Source: a virus. From it: a stretch of 30,010 nt of DNA. Every line of letters starts with the position of its first letter. Position 1 is the first letter of the stretch. The stretch spans positions 1-30,010 of the IMG/VR virus record IMGVR_UViG_3300022752_004158; one strand, given 5' to 3'. A program made the translations under genes and the position numbers. The notes under the pieces are model-generated. The model ran no database searches, was not told the origin of the DNA, and saw only the letters and a list, made by a program, of their open reading frames with translations. Of the stretch, positions 21,067-28,478 are shown one piece after another.

Positions 21067-21396
21067 TCATTGTGTTCGTACTAGAACTTCCTGTTGAACC
21101 CCGTTTACAATCATAATTTGCCTATTATAGATAATACCATCTATCACAACTTGATTTGGTTGAACTATTACTGGCGCTGGTTGTACGATGATAGGATCTG
21201 GTCTTGTAGCAGCATAGACTACAGCACTTCCAATTAGAGCAGGAACTACCCAACTGTGACTATGGTGCCAATGTCTATTATGGAAATGATTATGATGCTC
21301 ATGATACCTGTGACCATGTCCATAGGGACCAGCGAAAAGTGTTGCGCTGAATGTAAGTGTTATTGCTGCTATAAATCCTGCTATTAAAGATTTCAT
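21067..21396 (-). CDS. His-rich exported membrane protein
   Basis: A 109-residue protein. Residues 1-22 form a signal peptide ending FA; the next stretch (GPYGHGHRYHEHHNHFHNRH and WHHSHS) holds 14 histidines in about 26 residues. A hydrophobic segment (VVPALIGSAVVYAA) and a soluble beta-like C-terminal domain follow (VVIDGIIYNRQIMIVNGVQQ). It looks like a periplasmic or outer-face metal-binding protein, possibly with a short membrane anchor. AGGAGA precedes the ATG at good spacing. Family not recognised. Confidence 0.6.
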   Translation of the reverse strand: MKSLIAGFIAAITLTFSATLFAGPYGHGHRYHEHHNHFHNRHWHHSHSWVVPALIGSAVVYAATRPDPIIVQPAPVIVQPNQVVIDGIIYNRQIMIVNGVQQEVLVRTQ

Positions 21397-21439
21397 TATT
21401 ATCTCCTAGATAATATATAATAACGCCTTAACCATAAAA

Positions 21440-21545
21440 AAGTTAACAGACTCCATAGGGCGTGTTGGTCCTCTGTCTAGACTTATGAGCCTTTCACTCA
21501 TACAGGTATCGCTATGCGACCTTACCCCTACTAGATTTTATATTT
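21440..21545 (-). ncRNA. Structured intergenic RNA, class unknown
   Basis: The gap between the DUF2452 gene and the His-rich gene (21397-21548) is unusually rich in potential structure. On the minus strand: TAGGG, a hairpin GGTCGC-ATA-GCG..ACC with a 2-nt bulge, a hairpin TATGAG-TGAAAGG-CTCATA, GTCTAGAC, then CCCTA, which can close the whole, and CTTTTTT after it. A three-way junction is plausible. It could be a riboswitch or other leader, or a small RNA. It is not a tRNA: loops lack the tRNA signatures. Fold drawn by hand. Confidence 0.35.
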
Positions 21546-21548
21546 ATT

Positions 21549-22070
21549 TTATACTGGTTGATTATTTTCGTCAACCTCTATCCAACTATAATCTCCTAAC
21601 CATTTTACTCTAGTAATATATTCATATTCAACAGGTGGTCCTGTAAACCAATCTTTGGGACCTAACATGGATAGCCTAGTGCATTCAACCTTTTTATCAA
21701 ATAACAGCCAATAGACATTACCATGGAAAATTTGGAATTGATAAACAGCAGCATGAACCGCATCTGTTATTTCAAGCCTACGCCTTATTTGTTCTGCCTG
21801 TTTTTGAAGTACTCCTACTAGATCCATAATACGTTGGTACTCTTGCTGAGCATGAAGCCTGGCCACATTGACCATAATGTCTTTCTGTTTGGTAACAGGA
21901 ACTAGATCAAAGGCAGGTGCTCCTACATCAGTAGGATATGGTGTAACATTCTTATTGAAAAAATTGACAAGACCTCCGCCAACAATGATATCAAAACTAT
22001 CACGGCCTTTGGCGGAATTTGGTCTATCAGTTGTTTCTGTTTTCTTGGATTCTGGTATAGTTGAGGACAT
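21549..22070 (-). CDS. DUF2452 family protein
   Basis: About 173 residues from the ATG at 22070 (an upstream in-frame start at 22094 would overlap the previous gene further). PYPTDVGAPAFDLVPVTKQKD, read in part, and ARLHAQQEYQRIMDLVGVL are DUF2452 hallmarks, followed by RRRLEITDAVHAAVYQFQ, then HGNVYWLLFDKK, LGPKDWFTGPP and the final WLGDYSWIEVDE. DUF2452 proteins occur in eukaryotes and phages; no function is established. It overlaps the 53-residue gene by 44 nt. Confidence 0.8.
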   Translation of the reverse strand: MSSTIPESKKTETTDRPNSAKGRDSFDIIVGGGLVNFFNKNVTPYPTDVGAPAFDLVPVTKQKDIMVNVARLHAQQEYQRIMDLVGVLQKQAEQIRRRLEITDAVHAAVYQFQIFHGNVYWLLFDKKVECTRLSMLGPKDWFTGPPVEYEYITRVKWLGDYSWIEVDENNQPV

Positions 22071-22188
22071 TGCCCTGCCCGTATTGTGCTTCACCTAGTG
22101 CCTTGGCTTCCCAATCATTATTAGCATAGATGCGAGTATGTGCTGTTTGATACTGATTAACTTTAACCCAAAGTTCATAAAGATACAT
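22027..22188 (-). CDS. Small hypothetical protein, 53 residues
   Basis: ATG at 22188 with a strong AAAGGAG site opens 53 codons: MYLYELWVKVNQYQTAHTRI, then YANNDWEAKALGEAQYGQGN and VLNYTRIQENRNN. The product is polar with several Tyr and Trp residues and shows no motif. Promoter and ribosome binding site both support it. It overlaps the DUF2452 gene out of frame by 44 nt. Confidence 0.7.
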   Translation of the reverse strand: MYLYELWVKVNQYQTAHTRIYANNDWEAKALGEAQYGQGNVLNYTRIQENRNN

Positions 22189-22218
22189 GTTTGCTCCTTT
22201 TTTAACTTAATATATACT

Positions 22219-22247
22219 ATTATACAGCCAAGTTTGCTCAAGATCAA
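22219..22247 (-). promoter_or_regulatory. Sigma70-type promoter
   Basis: Minus strand: TTGATC (22247-22242), 17-nt spacer, TATAAT (22224-22219). It lies about 30 nt upstream of the 53-residue gene and drives it and the DUF2452 gene. Confidence 0.75.
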
Positions 22248-22268
22248 GACAATTAGCCACCAAAAAAA

Positions 22269-23174
22269 CTAGGCGTTGCTTAAATCAAACAGTCCCTGAA
22301 CTCCAGGTCCTTGGCAGTTTTTGTCGTTCATATAGGTAAAACACTGTCCGCGATTACCAGTACGATTGAAACTGATATGATGCCAGGGTTTTCCCGTACC
22401 TGTGGTTTTGTATTCAAGTATGAATTGATCATAGGGCACATTGGCCTTTACCCATTGTGCTCGTGTGTAATAGTCTGCCTTGCTGGCGCTGGCATATTGG
22501 ATATCCATGGCCATACCTCTAGGGTGCTGACTGGTAGGACTGCCCACGCCACCCTTTCTAAATGAACAGGTTATAAAAGCATCCGGAAACTGTGTCTTAA
22601 TTGGAACCCAACAGTTTACCACCAATGCTTTAAGGTTATCACAGACTTCTTGTGCTGTTAGTCCGTTTTCTGGTGCCACGGTTTTTACATCATATGGAAA
22701 TATTACTCCAGGCTGTTTGGTCACTGTTTTTACATAGATAGTGGATGTGGTGGTCTGCCCTGGTGGTATAGCGGTCCAAACATAGAGCACGGTCATGTCT
22801 ATGTCTGTGTCTAGATTAGTGGCGGTTGTGACTGTGCCAGAACTGGCTGTTCCCACAGTAGGGTCACTGGCCAAAGGACTTGCACCTGCTAGGTCACCTT
22901 TCTTGAGATCAGTTTGACTTATTACACCTTTATCAATTAGAACTTTTTGTTGTTGAGTTACAGAGTATTCATCTTCTGATTCACCTTCTACAGATTCAAA
23001 AACTTCTTTTTCTTTTTCGTAGTCTTCACTGGTAGTAATGGCACTCATAGCCTGTAAAACTAGGGCATCTGTTCCACCTTGTTGAAGCCAAAGTGCAATA
23101 GGTACAAAGTTAGCAAATACATTGTTACTGTGATAAACATCATTTAACCTTCCTGTACCTGGAACGTAGGGCAT
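22269..23174 (-). CDS. Virion-associated M15-type peptidase
   Basis: A 301-residue protein. The C-terminal domain (about 195-270) has the M15/D-Ala-D-Ala carboxypeptidase zinc set: SQHPRGMAMDIQ (H217, D224), an E254 and PWHHISF (H265 or H266). The enzyme cuts peptide cross-links in peptidoglycan. Residues 1-195 are a structural-looking N-terminal half, starting MPYVPGTGRLNDVYHSN. Similar proteins are known in marine T4-like virions. TAATG links it to the gene upstream. Probably used in entry or lysis; which is not shown by sequence. Confidence 0.8.
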   Translation of the reverse strand: MPYVPGTGRLNDVYHSNNVFANFVPIALWLQQGGTDALVLQAMSAITTSEDYEKEKEVFESVEGESEDEYSVTQQQKVLIDKGVISQTDLKKGDLAGASPLASDPTVGTASSGTVTTATNLDTDIDMTVLYVWTAIPPGQTTTSTIYVKTVTKQPGVIFPYDVKTVAPENGLTAQEVCDNLKALVVNCWVPIKTQFPDAFITCSFRKGGVGSPTSQHPRGMAMDIQYASASKADYYTRAQWVKANVPYDQFILEYKTTGTGKPWHHISFNRTGNRGQCFTYMNDKNCQGPGVQGLFDLSNA

Positions 23175-23467
23175 TATAGATTTCCTATGGCAAGATCACT
23201 TGTACTAGACCTATATTGATCAGCAGCATCTTTTTTACATTCTACCAGAGCCAAAATATGTGACTGTTTGATTTTAACGAGATCTCTACCTCCTAGAAAT
23301 AGCCAAGGTACCATACCTAGCCCATTTGGTCCTAAGGTCACTGCCAATGGTTTGCTTATCTCAACTACGTCTGTGTGTTCATGTTCAAATCTGCCTATGA
23401 TTTCTTCTCCAGAGATTAGTTTTAGGCATACTATGTCATTATATGAAATTGGTTTACTTACTAACAT
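23174..23467 (-). CDS. Conserved small phage protein, beta-barrel-like
   Basis: A 97-residue protein. IVCLKLISGEEIIGRFEHEH, then VEISKPLAVTLGP, GLGMVPWLFLGG, then VKIKQSHILALVEC: alternating strands as in Sm-like barrels. It looks like proteins from other marine T4-like phages. Function unknown. Joined by TAATG at both ends, in a transcript with the M15 peptidase and the tail-associated gene upstream. Confidence 0.65.
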   Translation of the reverse strand: MLVSKPISYNDIVCLKLISGEEIIGRFEHEHTDVVEISKPLAVTLGPNGLGMVPWLFLGGRDLVKIKQSHILALVECKKDAADQYRSSTSDLAIGNL

Positions 23468-23994
23468 TATTTGTCCTCATCTTCTGCGGGTGTGTCGCAA
23501 AGTGCTTCTAGGGTTTTATAGTGCTCATAGGCCTTTTTTAATGCCTCGTAATGCTCTAACTTTTTAGGATCTGGAACTAGAATACTTAGGCGTTTCTCTA
23601 TTGTTTCCAGCATTTCTCCTAGACTGCGTCCTTTCCATTTTATATCACCTTCAAATTCTGCATCCCCATTTACCTGAAGTGTGTTAGGTTGAGGCTGTAT
23701 TGTTTGCCAAACATTTGAATAATTATAAGGTCCTGTATTATAAGGTCCTGTAGTGTTCGTGATATAGGTATTATAGGATGAGCCATTCATACCACTACCA
23801 GATTGTAAAGCAGCACCTGGATTGCTTATTGTATAAGATGAATATGGAGGATTAAATGAACTTAGGTCTTTGATATCAATACTGTTGATAAGATCATTAA
23901 GATTCAAAGTGCTAATCTGCATGGTGTCTAAAGGTTCTAGATTCAGGTCTAATTGTTCCCCTGCTGTTATTGTTAGTGTTTCATCTTTATCCAT
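23467..23994 (-). CDS. Putative structural protein of T4-like phages
   Basis: A 175-residue protein with a low-complexity, Ser/Thr/Asn/Tyr-rich N-terminal half and a conserved C-terminal coiled region: VNGDAEFEGDIKWKGRSLGE, ERLSILVPDPKKLEHYEALKK-like helix, and YEHYKTLEALC. This C-terminal block recurs in marine T4-like phages, where it is usually called a virion or structural protein. A short repeat (TGPYNTGPYN) lies at about 82-91. Overlaps the glutaredoxin gene start-stop. Confidence 0.65.
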   Translation of the reverse strand: MDKDETLTITAGEQLDLNLEPLDTMQISTLNLNDLINSIDIKDLSSFNPPYSSYTISNPGAALQSGSGMNGSSYNTYITNTTGPYNTGPYNYSNVWQTIQPQPNTLQVNGDAEFEGDIKWKGRSLGEMLETIEKRLSILVPDPKKLEHYEALKKAYEHYKTLEALCDTPAEDEDK

Positions 23995-24223
23995 TTGTTT
24001 CCTCTGCTAGGTATTTTCTCAATTCTGTATACCCACCTATAAGTTTATTGTTAACAAATATTTGCGGAACTGTTCGAGCATTAGGTACAGCCTCTAATAA
24101 TTCCTCTTTAGTGTATCCGTCTCCAATTTTTCTTTCTTCGAAAGATATTCCGTTCATTTGTAGTAAGGTTTTCGCCTGTTCACAGTAGGAACAGTGATAT
24201 TTACTCCATAGTACTGCCTTCAT
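23987..24223 (-). CDS. Glutaredoxin
   Basis: A 78-residue glutaredoxin with the dithiol site CSYC (C11, C14), the cis-proline motif TVPQIF and GGYTEL for glutathione binding. The ATG at 24223 overlaps the upstream stop as ATGA, which fixes the start; an upstream GTG-opened extension is not used. It most likely supplies electrons to the phage ribonucleotide reductase, as T4 NrdC does. Sits just downstream of nrdB. Confidence 0.92.
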   Translation of the reverse strand: MKAVLWSKYHCSYCEQAKTLLQMNGISFEERKIGDGYTKEELLEAVPNARTVPQIFVNNKLIGGYTELRKYLAEETNG

Positions 24224-24387
24224 TGTGCTTTCTCCACTTCTACAATCACTCCTGCTTCGCACATTTCCTGTGCTACTTCTTCTAATGTTGTCATAAGTTC
24301 TTTTGGAATTTCTATGCGAGTAGTTTCGGAGTCTTTGACAATCTTGCTAAATTTTATCACAAGGATTTCTGTTTCTATTTTTGCCAT
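24220..24387 (-). CDS. Small hypothetical protein, 55 residues
   Basis: ATG at 24387 (AGGAAAA upstream) opens 55 codons: MAKIETEILVIKFSKIVKDS, then ETTRIEIPKELMTTLEEVAQ and an acidic tail. Two strands then a helix. It sits between nrdB and glutaredoxin, with ATGA overlap to the latter, so it is made with them. No family recognised. Confidence 0.65.
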   Translation of the reverse strand: MAKIETEILVIKFSKIVKDSETTRIEIPKELMTTLEEVAQEMCEAGVIVEVEKAQ

Positions 24388-24396
24388 ATTATTTTC

Positions 24397-25509
24397 CTAT
24401 AGATCCGGTAATTTCTCTAATTCAACAATGTCACTCATAACCCCAATAACATAGTTAGTAGATTCATTTTCCTGTAATGCGGTTTGTTTTTTGTTGATAT
24501 TGACATGCTTATTAAACCAAGGAATAGGGCTTGATTTAGGATGATCTGCAAGATATTTAATGCCTATGTCCCTTAGCCTTGAAAAAGCCGTATAATCAAC
24601 AAAATCCTTTAGAATTTGACTATTTAGGCCAATTACCACACCTTTGCTGAATAGATACTCAGCCCATGCTTTTTCTTCTGCAATCACATCCATATATATT
24701 TCGTATACTTCTTGCTCACACTCCTCTCGTATCTTAGCGAAACGTTCGTCCTCTTTGACTACTTGATTAATTAACCAACCAGTCCACTCTGCATGTAATA
24801 GTTCGTCTTGTAGGATTAGGCTAATAATATTGCCATTACCAATAAAGATTTTATTCTCTACCATGGCTAGGCTTGTGGCAAAACTTACCATAAAGCGGAA
24901 GGCTTCTAATGCGTAACTGGCATTAAGTGCTAGCCATATCGCCTTGATGTGATCTGCTTCTAGAAATGGAACGGATGCAGACTCATAAATTTCTTTTTGG
25001 CAATTCAGTCTATGTAGGTTATCGTAATATCGGCCTACACTACTAGCCATGTCAACAATGGGTTTGGTATTATGTATGGTATTGAATACTTCTTTAGGGA
25101 CGTTATAGATATTACGAATGATATGACTGTAACTACGACTGTGAATATTAGTTTCAAAAAATGTCCAGTTGTAGACCAATGCCTCTAGTTCTGGTAGTGA
25201 AACTACTGGAGTAAAGATCTGGCTAGGACCACGTCCTTGTAGGCTGTCTAGAGCGGTTTGGCGCAGTAGATTACTGGTAAAAATATGTTTGACTGCTTCT
25301 GAGGCATTCTTAAAATCTTGTGCATCTTTTACCAAACTTATTTCTTCAGGTACCCAAAAGAATCCCCGGGCAATCTCCTCAAACTTTTGAATTTTAGGAT
25401 ACTTAACCTCTTCAAATCTCTGAATAGTAACCGGACCGTCTTGGTCAAGAAACATTTTTCGTTTTAGATAGTTCGTGGGTTTTTCTAGATTATATTGCGT
25501 TCTGCTCAT
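24397..25509 (-). CDS. nrdB: Class Ia ribonucleotide reductase, small subunit
   Basis: A 370-residue NrdB. The ATG at 25509 has a GGAG site; longer in-frame starts overlap the previous gene. Metal ligands and the radical tyrosine follow E. coli NrdB: ALDSLQGRGP (Asp84 equivalent), ETNIHSRSYSHIIRN (E115, H118 and Tyr122 equivalents) and DELLHAEW. With NrdA it reduces ribonucleoside diphosphates to deoxy forms for phage DNA synthesis. Confidence 0.95.
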   Translation of the reverse strand: MSRTQYNLEKPTNYLKRKMFLDQDGPVTIQRFEEVKYPKIQKFEEIARGFFWVPEEISLVKDAQDFKNASEAVKHIFTSNLLRQTALDSLQGRGPSQIFTPVVSLPELEALVYNWTFFETNIHSRSYSHIIRNIYNVPKEVFNTIHNTKPIVDMASSVGRYYDNLHRLNCQKEIYESASVPFLEADHIKAIWLALNASYALEAFRFMVSFATSLAMVENKIFIGNGNIISLILQDELLHAEWTGWLINQVVKEDERFAKIREECEQEVYEIYMDVIAEEKAWAEYLFSKGVVIGLNSQILKDFVDYTAFSRLRDIGIKYLADHPKSSPIPWFNKHVNINKKQTALQENESTNYVIGVMSDIVELEKLPDL

Positions 25510-25687
25510 CAGTGTCTCCATCTTGTACAATACAAAGATATCCTTGATTATCTACAAAGACATCTTTAGTGTTGGGATCTCTTAATGCGAAAAGAATCAT
25601 TTGCTCGGCATCCTTTTCGATCTCAAAATCCTCAGGTATGTTAAACTTTTTTAACATTTCGTTTATTTGCTGTCTTATTTTTGTCAT
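25490..25687 (-). CDS. Small hypothetical protein between nrdA and nrdB
   Basis: A 65-residue protein from ATG 25687 (ATGA with the nrdA stop). MTKIRQQINEMLKKFNIPED, an acidic middle (EIEKDAEQMILFAL) and a DVFVDNQGYLCIVQDGDTDE tail. It overlaps nrdB by 20 nt. Its place inside the nrd operon suggests a supporting role, but no motif shows one. Confidence 0.6.
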   Translation of the reverse strand: MTKIRQQINEMLKKFNIPEDFEIEKDAEQMILFALRDPNTKDVFVDNQGYLCIVQDGDTDEQNAI

Positions 25688-28008
25688 AGCACACAGGACT
25701 CGCAATTTTCTTCTTGTTCTTCATAGATAACCACATTATCGGCAGCATTGACTACGTTAGTTGTGGTAACTGATATTTTAGCACCAACTTTGTTTATCAA
25801 ACTATAATATATGGTTTTTAATCCCCACTTGTAGGCCAGCATGAGGTTTTTGGCAATTAGTGTGCCTGGTACTTTGCCATTTGGAAAATGCGCTGGATTA
25901 TAAAAAGTGTTGGTGCTTAAACTTTGATCTATATAAGCGGCCAACACTGCGGATGTCTTTAGATATCCTTCACAGTCCAATTGGTCCCACATAAGTTGAT
26001 ACTTGATTTTGAGACGCTTATATTCAGGAACCACCTGCACAAAACTACCAGCCTTACTTTCTTTCACAGAAATCAATTCCATAGGCATTTCGATACCATT
26101 AGTAGAATTTAGTACCACACTGCTTGACTCAACAGGTGCAACTGCCATTAGAGTGGCATTACGAATTCCATATGTTTTCATTTTTTGACGGAGCGGTTCC
26201 CAATCTAGACTAGGTGTGAAATCTGTTAACTCGTCTACGCCTTTGTTGCGGCGTTCCCAGGGGAATACGCCCCTACCATAGTAGGTATATTGGCTTCGTT
26301 CACAGGCGCCACGTTCTTGAGCCAATTCCACACTGGCCTCTGTTAGATAAAAAGCCTGATGTTCCATCCAGCGTTTTACTTCTTTGAGACTGTCTGCATC
26401 TCCATATTTTAAATTACGACGAGCGTGCCAAAATGCTAGGTTAGTGATGCCAACTCCAAGTGGTTCAAAGTCCTTGTTGGCCAATTCGCTTTGGACGCTT
26501 AGGAAGTCTTGATAACTTAACAGGTTGCTTAGGCTGCGAACCAATACCCTACAGGCTTTTCGCATATCCTGCGGATTGCGAAAAGCACCCCAGTTAATCG
26601 ACCCAAGAGTGCAAAGAGCGATTCGTCCCGCAGCATCTTCAATTCTTTGGAAAGGCTTCGTGGGTAATAGTATCTCTTGGCATAGATTGGATTGATAAAT
26701 TGGATCAAGCGTCGTATCAAACGGTCCTTGGTTGATGACGTTATCGATGTTGACAAGGTAAATTCTGCCAGTATCAGTCCGTTCTTTAAGTATTCCATTT
26801 TTGAATATTTCATCCGCTGATAATACTTTTTTCTTTTTTTCCTTATCTTGTTCATATTGAAGGTATAGGGTTTCAAATTCTTTAGAATCTCTATAGTAGG
26901 CTTGGTAGAGGTCAGGTACTTCATGAGGATCAAATAGAGTAATATTTTCGTTATTTTTATAGCGTCTCCAGAACATAGCACTTATAACCACGCTGTAGTC
27001 CATTTGACGCACACGGGTTTCTTCAGTACCTTGATTATTTTTAAGCACAATTAGATCTTCAAACTGTGCGTGCCAAATAGGAAAGGTCACTGTGCAACTA
27101 GCATTACGTATACCGCCTTGTGAACAACTACGTAGATCACCATACCATTTTTTAAGAAATGGCACCATGCCTGTATGTTTGATTTCACCGTTGCGAATTG
27201 GTGCTCCTAGGGGTCTAATACGGCCAATTTCCAAGCCAATACCGGCTCGTTTACTGGCATATTTGGCCATCATTTCTCCCGCAGCAAATATGCTATCAAG
27301 GGTATCATCGCTACTAATGAGCACACAACTACTGAATTGTTTAGTAGTAGTGCCCAGGCCAGCGAGCACAGGAGTAGCGAGAGTAAAGTGACCTTCACTT
27401 GCACATTCATAATATTCTTTAACATATTTTAACCTTTTATCTTTTTGCTCGGCATGAAATGCGGTAGCAGCAGCCACGGCATAGCGAACCTGTGGAGTTT
27501 CAAATATCTGTCCTGAAGCACGATTTTGAACTAGATATTTTTCACAAAGTTGGGCAATGGCCGCATAGGTATAGTGTTCGTCTTTATGGTGATCAATAAA
27601 CAAATCTATAATATTCCATTCTTCTTCTGAATACCATTCCAATAACTCAGGAGAATACATGCCCACTTCTACATTTTTCTTAACAATAGAATAGAGCTTT
27701 GGAGGGTCATATTCACCAAAAACCTCTTTCCTAAGCATACTGACTTTTTGTCTACCTGCTACATATTGGTAGTTTACATTGTTTATTTCTGGATTTTCTG
27801 TTTCGTCTATTAGGCCCACCATGGCCTGAAGTAGTAATTCATCTATGGTTTTTGTATGGATTCCGTCGTGTAATTCTATCTGTGCTTTTATTTCTATCAT
27901 ACTTGGGCTTACGCCATCTATACCTCTACAACAGTTTGCTACTTGTCTTTGTATTTTGCCAATGTCTAAGGGGACACGAGATCCATTACGTTTAACCACT
28001 GTAATCAT
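25684..28008 (-). CDS. nrdA: Class Ia ribonucleotide reductase, large subunit
   Basis: A 774-residue NrdA. The N-terminal ATP-cone (about 1-95: VVKRNGSRVPLDIGKIQRQV) binds dATP and ATP for activity control. Active-site and allosteric segments follow: FSSCVLI (Cys), AGIGLEIGRIRPLGAPI, NLCQEILLPT and ALCTLGSINWG (Cys), and the C-terminal tail NCESCVL carries the redox Cys pair that reduces the active site. Length is as in the E. coli enzyme (761). It works with the NrdB and glutaredoxin genes below it. AAAGG precedes the ATG. Confidence 0.96.
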   Translation of the reverse strand: MITVVKRNGSRVPLDIGKIQRQVANCCRGIDGVSPSMIEIKAQIELHDGIHTKTIDELLLQAMVGLIDETENPEINNVNYQYVAGRQKVSMLRKEVFGEYDPPKLYSIVKKNVEVGMYSPELLEWYSEEEWNIIDLFIDHHKDEHYTYAAIAQLCEKYLVQNRASGQIFETPQVRYAVAAATAFHAEQKDKRLKYVKEYYECASEGHFTLATPVLAGLGTTTKQFSSCVLISSDDTLDSIFAAGEMMAKYASKRAGIGLEIGRIRPLGAPIRNGEIKHTGMVPFLKKWYGDLRSCSQGGIRNASCTVTFPIWHAQFEDLIVLKNNQGTEETRVRQMDYSVVISAMFWRRYKNNENITLFDPHEVPDLYQAYYRDSKEFETLYLQYEQDKEKKKKVLSADEIFKNGILKERTDTGRIYLVNIDNVINQGPFDTTLDPIYQSNLCQEILLPTKPFQRIEDAAGRIALCTLGSINWGAFRNPQDMRKACRVLVRSLSNLLSYQDFLSVQSELANKDFEPLGVGITNLAFWHARRNLKYGDADSLKEVKRWMEHQAFYLTEASVELAQERGACERSQYTYYGRGVFPWERRNKGVDELTDFTPSLDWEPLRQKMKTYGIRNATLMAVAPVESSSVVLNSTNGIEMPMELISVKESKAGSFVQVVPEYKRLKIKYQLMWDQLDCEGYLKTSAVLAAYIDQSLSTNTFYNPAHFPNGKVPGTLIAKNLMLAYKWGLKTIYYSLINKVGAKISVTTTNVVNAADNVVIYEEQEENCESCVL

Positions 28009-28043
28009 TTTTATTTTTACCTTTTATCGTTTTAGATGTCTAT

Positions 28044-28478
28044 TTACCCAAGGCTCTGTATTTGAACCATATTTTTAAGGTTAAATGAGCCTGGAATAAA
28101 CTCTACATCTATAGGACCAGTATCTGAATAATTTAATACATTCTCATTGTCCACATATACTAAATTATATTCTCGTTGTCTACTATTGTCTACCACTGTG
28201 TGTAATTCTATATCAGTTAATTTGAATTTTTCACTCAATTTTAATGTCCATGATATCATGAGTGCCTTAGTAAAATCGTCATATTTGTTGTACTCTATAA
28301 TTTCCCAGGGTGACGGCCATGATAATTTATTGTAAGGATCTATATTTTTATTGTAAGGAATAAAAGGAGCCTGAGACCAAAAACTATGTACATCTTGTAA
28401 TGGATTTTTACTTTTATCCAAACGTCTACGAAACTCTAACCATTTAGACAATCTAATGTCTAGGGGTTGATCAAACAT
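28044..28478 (-). CDS. Hypothetical protein next to the tail spike
   Basis: A 144-residue protein. The ATG at 28478 overlaps the spike stop as TGATG (the longer GTG start is less likely). The N-terminal half is basic, with LSKWLEFRRRL and a Trp/Pro stretch; the C-terminal half contains ISWTLKLSEKF and NLVYVDNENVLNYSD, a beta-strand region. Possibly a chaperone or adaptor for the spike, from position only. Confidence 0.6.
   Translation of the reverse strand: MFDQPLDIRLSKWLEFRRRLDKSKNPLQDVHSFWSQAPFIPYNKNIDPYNKLSWPSPWEIIEYNKYDDFTKALMISWTLKLSEKFKLTDIELHTVVDNSRQREYNLVYVDNENVLNYSDTGPIDVEFIPGSFNLKNMVQIQSLG

Noticed and set aside
21440-21545. tRNA gene
   Set aside because: A cloverleaf-like outline can be drawn, but the 7-nt loop has no U33, no TTCRA T-loop exists, and the acceptor stem is only 5 bp.
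21440-21545. Glycine riboswitch
   Set aside because: GACAGAG and GAAAGG echo the glycine consensus, but the order and pairing of the conserved blocks are wrong.
26529-26981. Minus-strand frame of 150 codons
   Set aside because: A different frame within nrdA; the nrdA frame is fully conserved here.
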